In this document: positions 4,371-5,707 of the stretch, piece after piece
How positions within the stretch are numbered: position 1 is the first letter of the stretch
Layout of the letters: each line of letters starts with the position of its first letter
NCBI GenBank assembly: GCA_028715865.1
Contig: JAQUQY010000101.1
Span: 1 to 5,707, forward strand
Direction of reading: 5' to 3'
From: Syntrophales bacterium
GTDB taxonomy: Bacteria > Desulfobacterota > Syntrophia > Syntrophales > UBA2210
Length of the DNA: 5,707 nt
Translations under genes and position numbers: made by a program
Notes under the pieces: model-generated
Told to the model about the DNA's origin: nothing
Databases searched by the model: none
What the model saw: the letters and a program-made list of their open reading frames with translations, nothing else

Positions 4371-5645
4371 ATGAAGAAAAAAAACTTCCGGCCCTTTGAA
4401 GCACTGAGAAAATCCGAGCAGGAGAAATCCGTCATACTGGATTCCATGACGGAACTCGTCTTGTACCTCGACAGGGACCTGAGGGTTATCTGGGCAAATA
4501 AAGCCATGCACGATGCATTCAGCCTGAAGCCGGGCCAGTTGAACGGAAGGCTCTGCTATGAAGCCCTTCACAACAGAAGCAGGGCCTGTGGCAGTTGCCC
4601 GGCGGAGAAAACATTAAGAACCTCCAGGCCCCAGGAAGTTGTCGATCTGTCATCCTATGAAAAAAACTGGGTATTGCGCAGCTATCCGGTTTTGGATGAC
4701 AAGGGCGCCCTTACCGGCATAGTAGAGATTGTTACGGACATAACGGAACGCAGAAGAGCCGAAGAAGCCATGCGGCTGTCTGAACAGAAGTACAGGGAGC
4801 TCTTCGAACATGCCAATGACATCATTTTTATTCTCGATTTAGAAGGTAAAATCATGTCCTGCAATGCCGCCGCCGAAAATACCTATGGCTACGAACGGTC
4901 GCAGCTGCTGGAGATGAGCATAGAGGAACTTCTGGATCGGGATTACCTTCCCGTCATGAAAGAGTTGATTCGGGGTAAAGTTGATCGTATCGATGTTCAG
5001 AACCCCAGGGAATTTCTGACCCGCACTAAAGACGGAGAAGCCGTATGGGTGGAGGTGAACGCCCGGTTCATAACGGAAAAAGGAAAGCCCTTATATGTTC
5101 ACGGCATTGCACGGAACATCACTGAACGGAAAAAGATGGAGTCGGCGCTCAGAAAAAGGGAGCGGGAACTGGAGGAAAAATCAAGTAACCTTGAAGACGC
5201 AAACACGGCCCTCAAGGTTCTGCTCAAGCGCCGTGAAGAAGACAGGGTGGAACTTGAAGAAAAGGTAATCTGCAATACACGAGAACTAATTCTTCCATAT
5301 ATCGAAAACCTTAAGATAACACAGGTGGACAGTCATCAACGGAACCAGCTGAATATTCTCGAAAGGCACATAAACGAGATAATCTCCCCTTTTCTTCGCA
5401 CGCTTTCCTCGAAATATCCAACTCTCACACCAATGGAAACCAAGATTGTCACACTCATAAGCGAGGGACGAACCACAAAGGAAATTGCCGATCTTATGAG
5501 TGTCTCCACCAGAACGGTGGATGTTCACAGAAACAACATACGAAAAAAAATGGGCTTGAAAAACAGGAAGGCCAATCTGCGGTCCCATATACTGTCTTTG
5601 ACCATGCCCATTAACCACCGCGGCCACAATACTTACTTGCCATAA
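4371..5645 (+). CDS. PAS-PAS-LuxR one-component transcriptional regulator
   Basis: A 424-residue cytoplasmic regulator. PAS1 covers about residues 20-127, ending in EIVTDITERRRAEEA. PAS2 covers about 135-255, ending in GIARNITERKKMESA. A charged coiled coil follows (about 255-300), then a linker with ELILPYIENLK and NEIISPFLRTLSSKYPTLT (about 305-353). The LuxR-type helix-turn-helix is at about 352-410 (LTPMETKIVTLISEG, TKEIADLMSVSTRTVDVHRN, IRKKMGL). There is no kinase or receiver domain, so sensing and DNA binding are in one chain. PAS1 carries Cys62, Cys73 and Cys76 (ACGSCP), a cysteine pattern I recall from other anaerobe PAS domains that may serve redox or metal sensing. No transmembrane segment is seen. 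The start is uncertain: ATG 4371 has only GCGG nine bases upstream, and TTG at 4332 or 4362 are alternatives in frame. Targets are unknown; the gene stands alone behind a long spacer. Confidence 0.92.
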   Translation: MKKKNFRPFEALRKSEQEKSVILDSMTELVLYLDRDLRVIWANKAMHDAFSLKPGQLNGRLCYEALHNRSRACGSCPAEKTLRTSRPQEVVDLSSYEKNWVLRSYPVLDDKGALTGIVEIVTDITERRRAEEAMRLSEQKYRELFEHANDIIFILDLEGKIMSCNAAAENTYGYERSQLLEMSIEELLDRDYLPVMKELIRGKVDRIDVQNPREFLTRTKDGEAVWVEVNARFITEKGKPLYVHGIARNITERKKMESALRKRERELEEKSSNLEDANTALKVLLKRREEDRVELEEKVICNTRELILPYIENLKITQVDSHQRNQLNILERHINEIISPFLRTLSSKYPTLTPMETKIVTLISEGRTTKEIADLMSVSTRTVDVHRNNIRKKMGLKNRKANLRSHILSLTMPINHRGHNTYLP

Positions 5646-5707
5646 GTATAATATGCGCATTTATGCCGTATTGCTATTTTTGTTAAGGGGTGTTTTTGTA
5701 TTGGCCT
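5646..5707. other. Short AT-rich tail after the PAS-LuxR gene
   Basis: These 62 bases contain T-runs (5677-5681 and 5693-5697) but no clear stem before them, and no gene start is seen before the window ends. Confidence 0.4.

Noticed and set aside
5286..5660. 124-codon minus-strand frame under the LuxR domain
   Set aside because: Antisense to the well-conserved helix-turn-helix; no recognisable product.

Overview
The window reads as bacterial chromosome, most likely from an anaerobic member of the former Deltaproteobacteria (Desulfobacterota or Syntrophales-like). This is inferred from three things: a PAS-PAS-LuxR regulator whose linker and helix-turn-helix match a family I know mainly from sulfate reducers and syntrophs, a B12-dependent acyl-CoA mutase, and an intergenic repeat type that I recall from such genomes. 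No species call is possible. No rRNA, tRNA, CRISPR array, transposase or phage gene was seen.

Layout. Bases 1-977 (minus strand) hold the first 325 codons of a methylmalonyl-CoA-mutase-family large subunit, cut by the window edge. Its active-site residues follow the isobutyryl-CoA mutase pattern (Phe at 89, Gln at 207) rather than the methylmalonyl-CoA mutase pattern. A 324-base divergent spacer follows, with a TATAAT box for the mutase and three copies of an 8-base word, two of them forming an inverted repeat. Bases 1302-2300 (plus) encode an MtnA-like sugar-phosphate isomerase of the eIF-2B alpha/beta/delta fold. It keeps the catalytic Cys and Asp but has a changed RGAP loop and a deletion after the catalytic Cys.

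Bases 2361-2576 (minus) encode a 71-residue KOW/SH3-like protein, convergent with the isomerase. Bases 2778-3095 (plus), divergent from it, encode a 105-residue protein that I do not recognise. A 315-base spacer with two clear hairpins leads to an OsmC/Ohr-family thiol protein (3411-3848).

Bases 3849-4370 are non-coding and carry a 192-bp MITE-like repeat with 17-bp terminal inverted repeats, a direct repeat at both borders and strong internal hairpins. One of those hairpins looks like an intrinsic terminator. The last gene (4371-5645, plus) is a one-component regulator: two PAS domains, a coiled coil and a LuxR-type DNA-binding domain.

The genes do not form one operon. Each is followed by a strand switch or a long spacer, and most have their own ribosome binding site. 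The mutase and the isomerase share one control region and could be co-regulated. The mutase probably rearranges the carbon skeleton of a monocarboxylic acyl-CoA, the isomerase handles a pentose 1-phosphate or a relative, OsmC protects thiol or peroxide balance, and the PAS-LuxR protein may sense a ligand or redox state. I find no complete undescribed multi-gene system. The best leads are the mutase active site, the altered isomerase, the repeated 8-mer between them, and the MITE.
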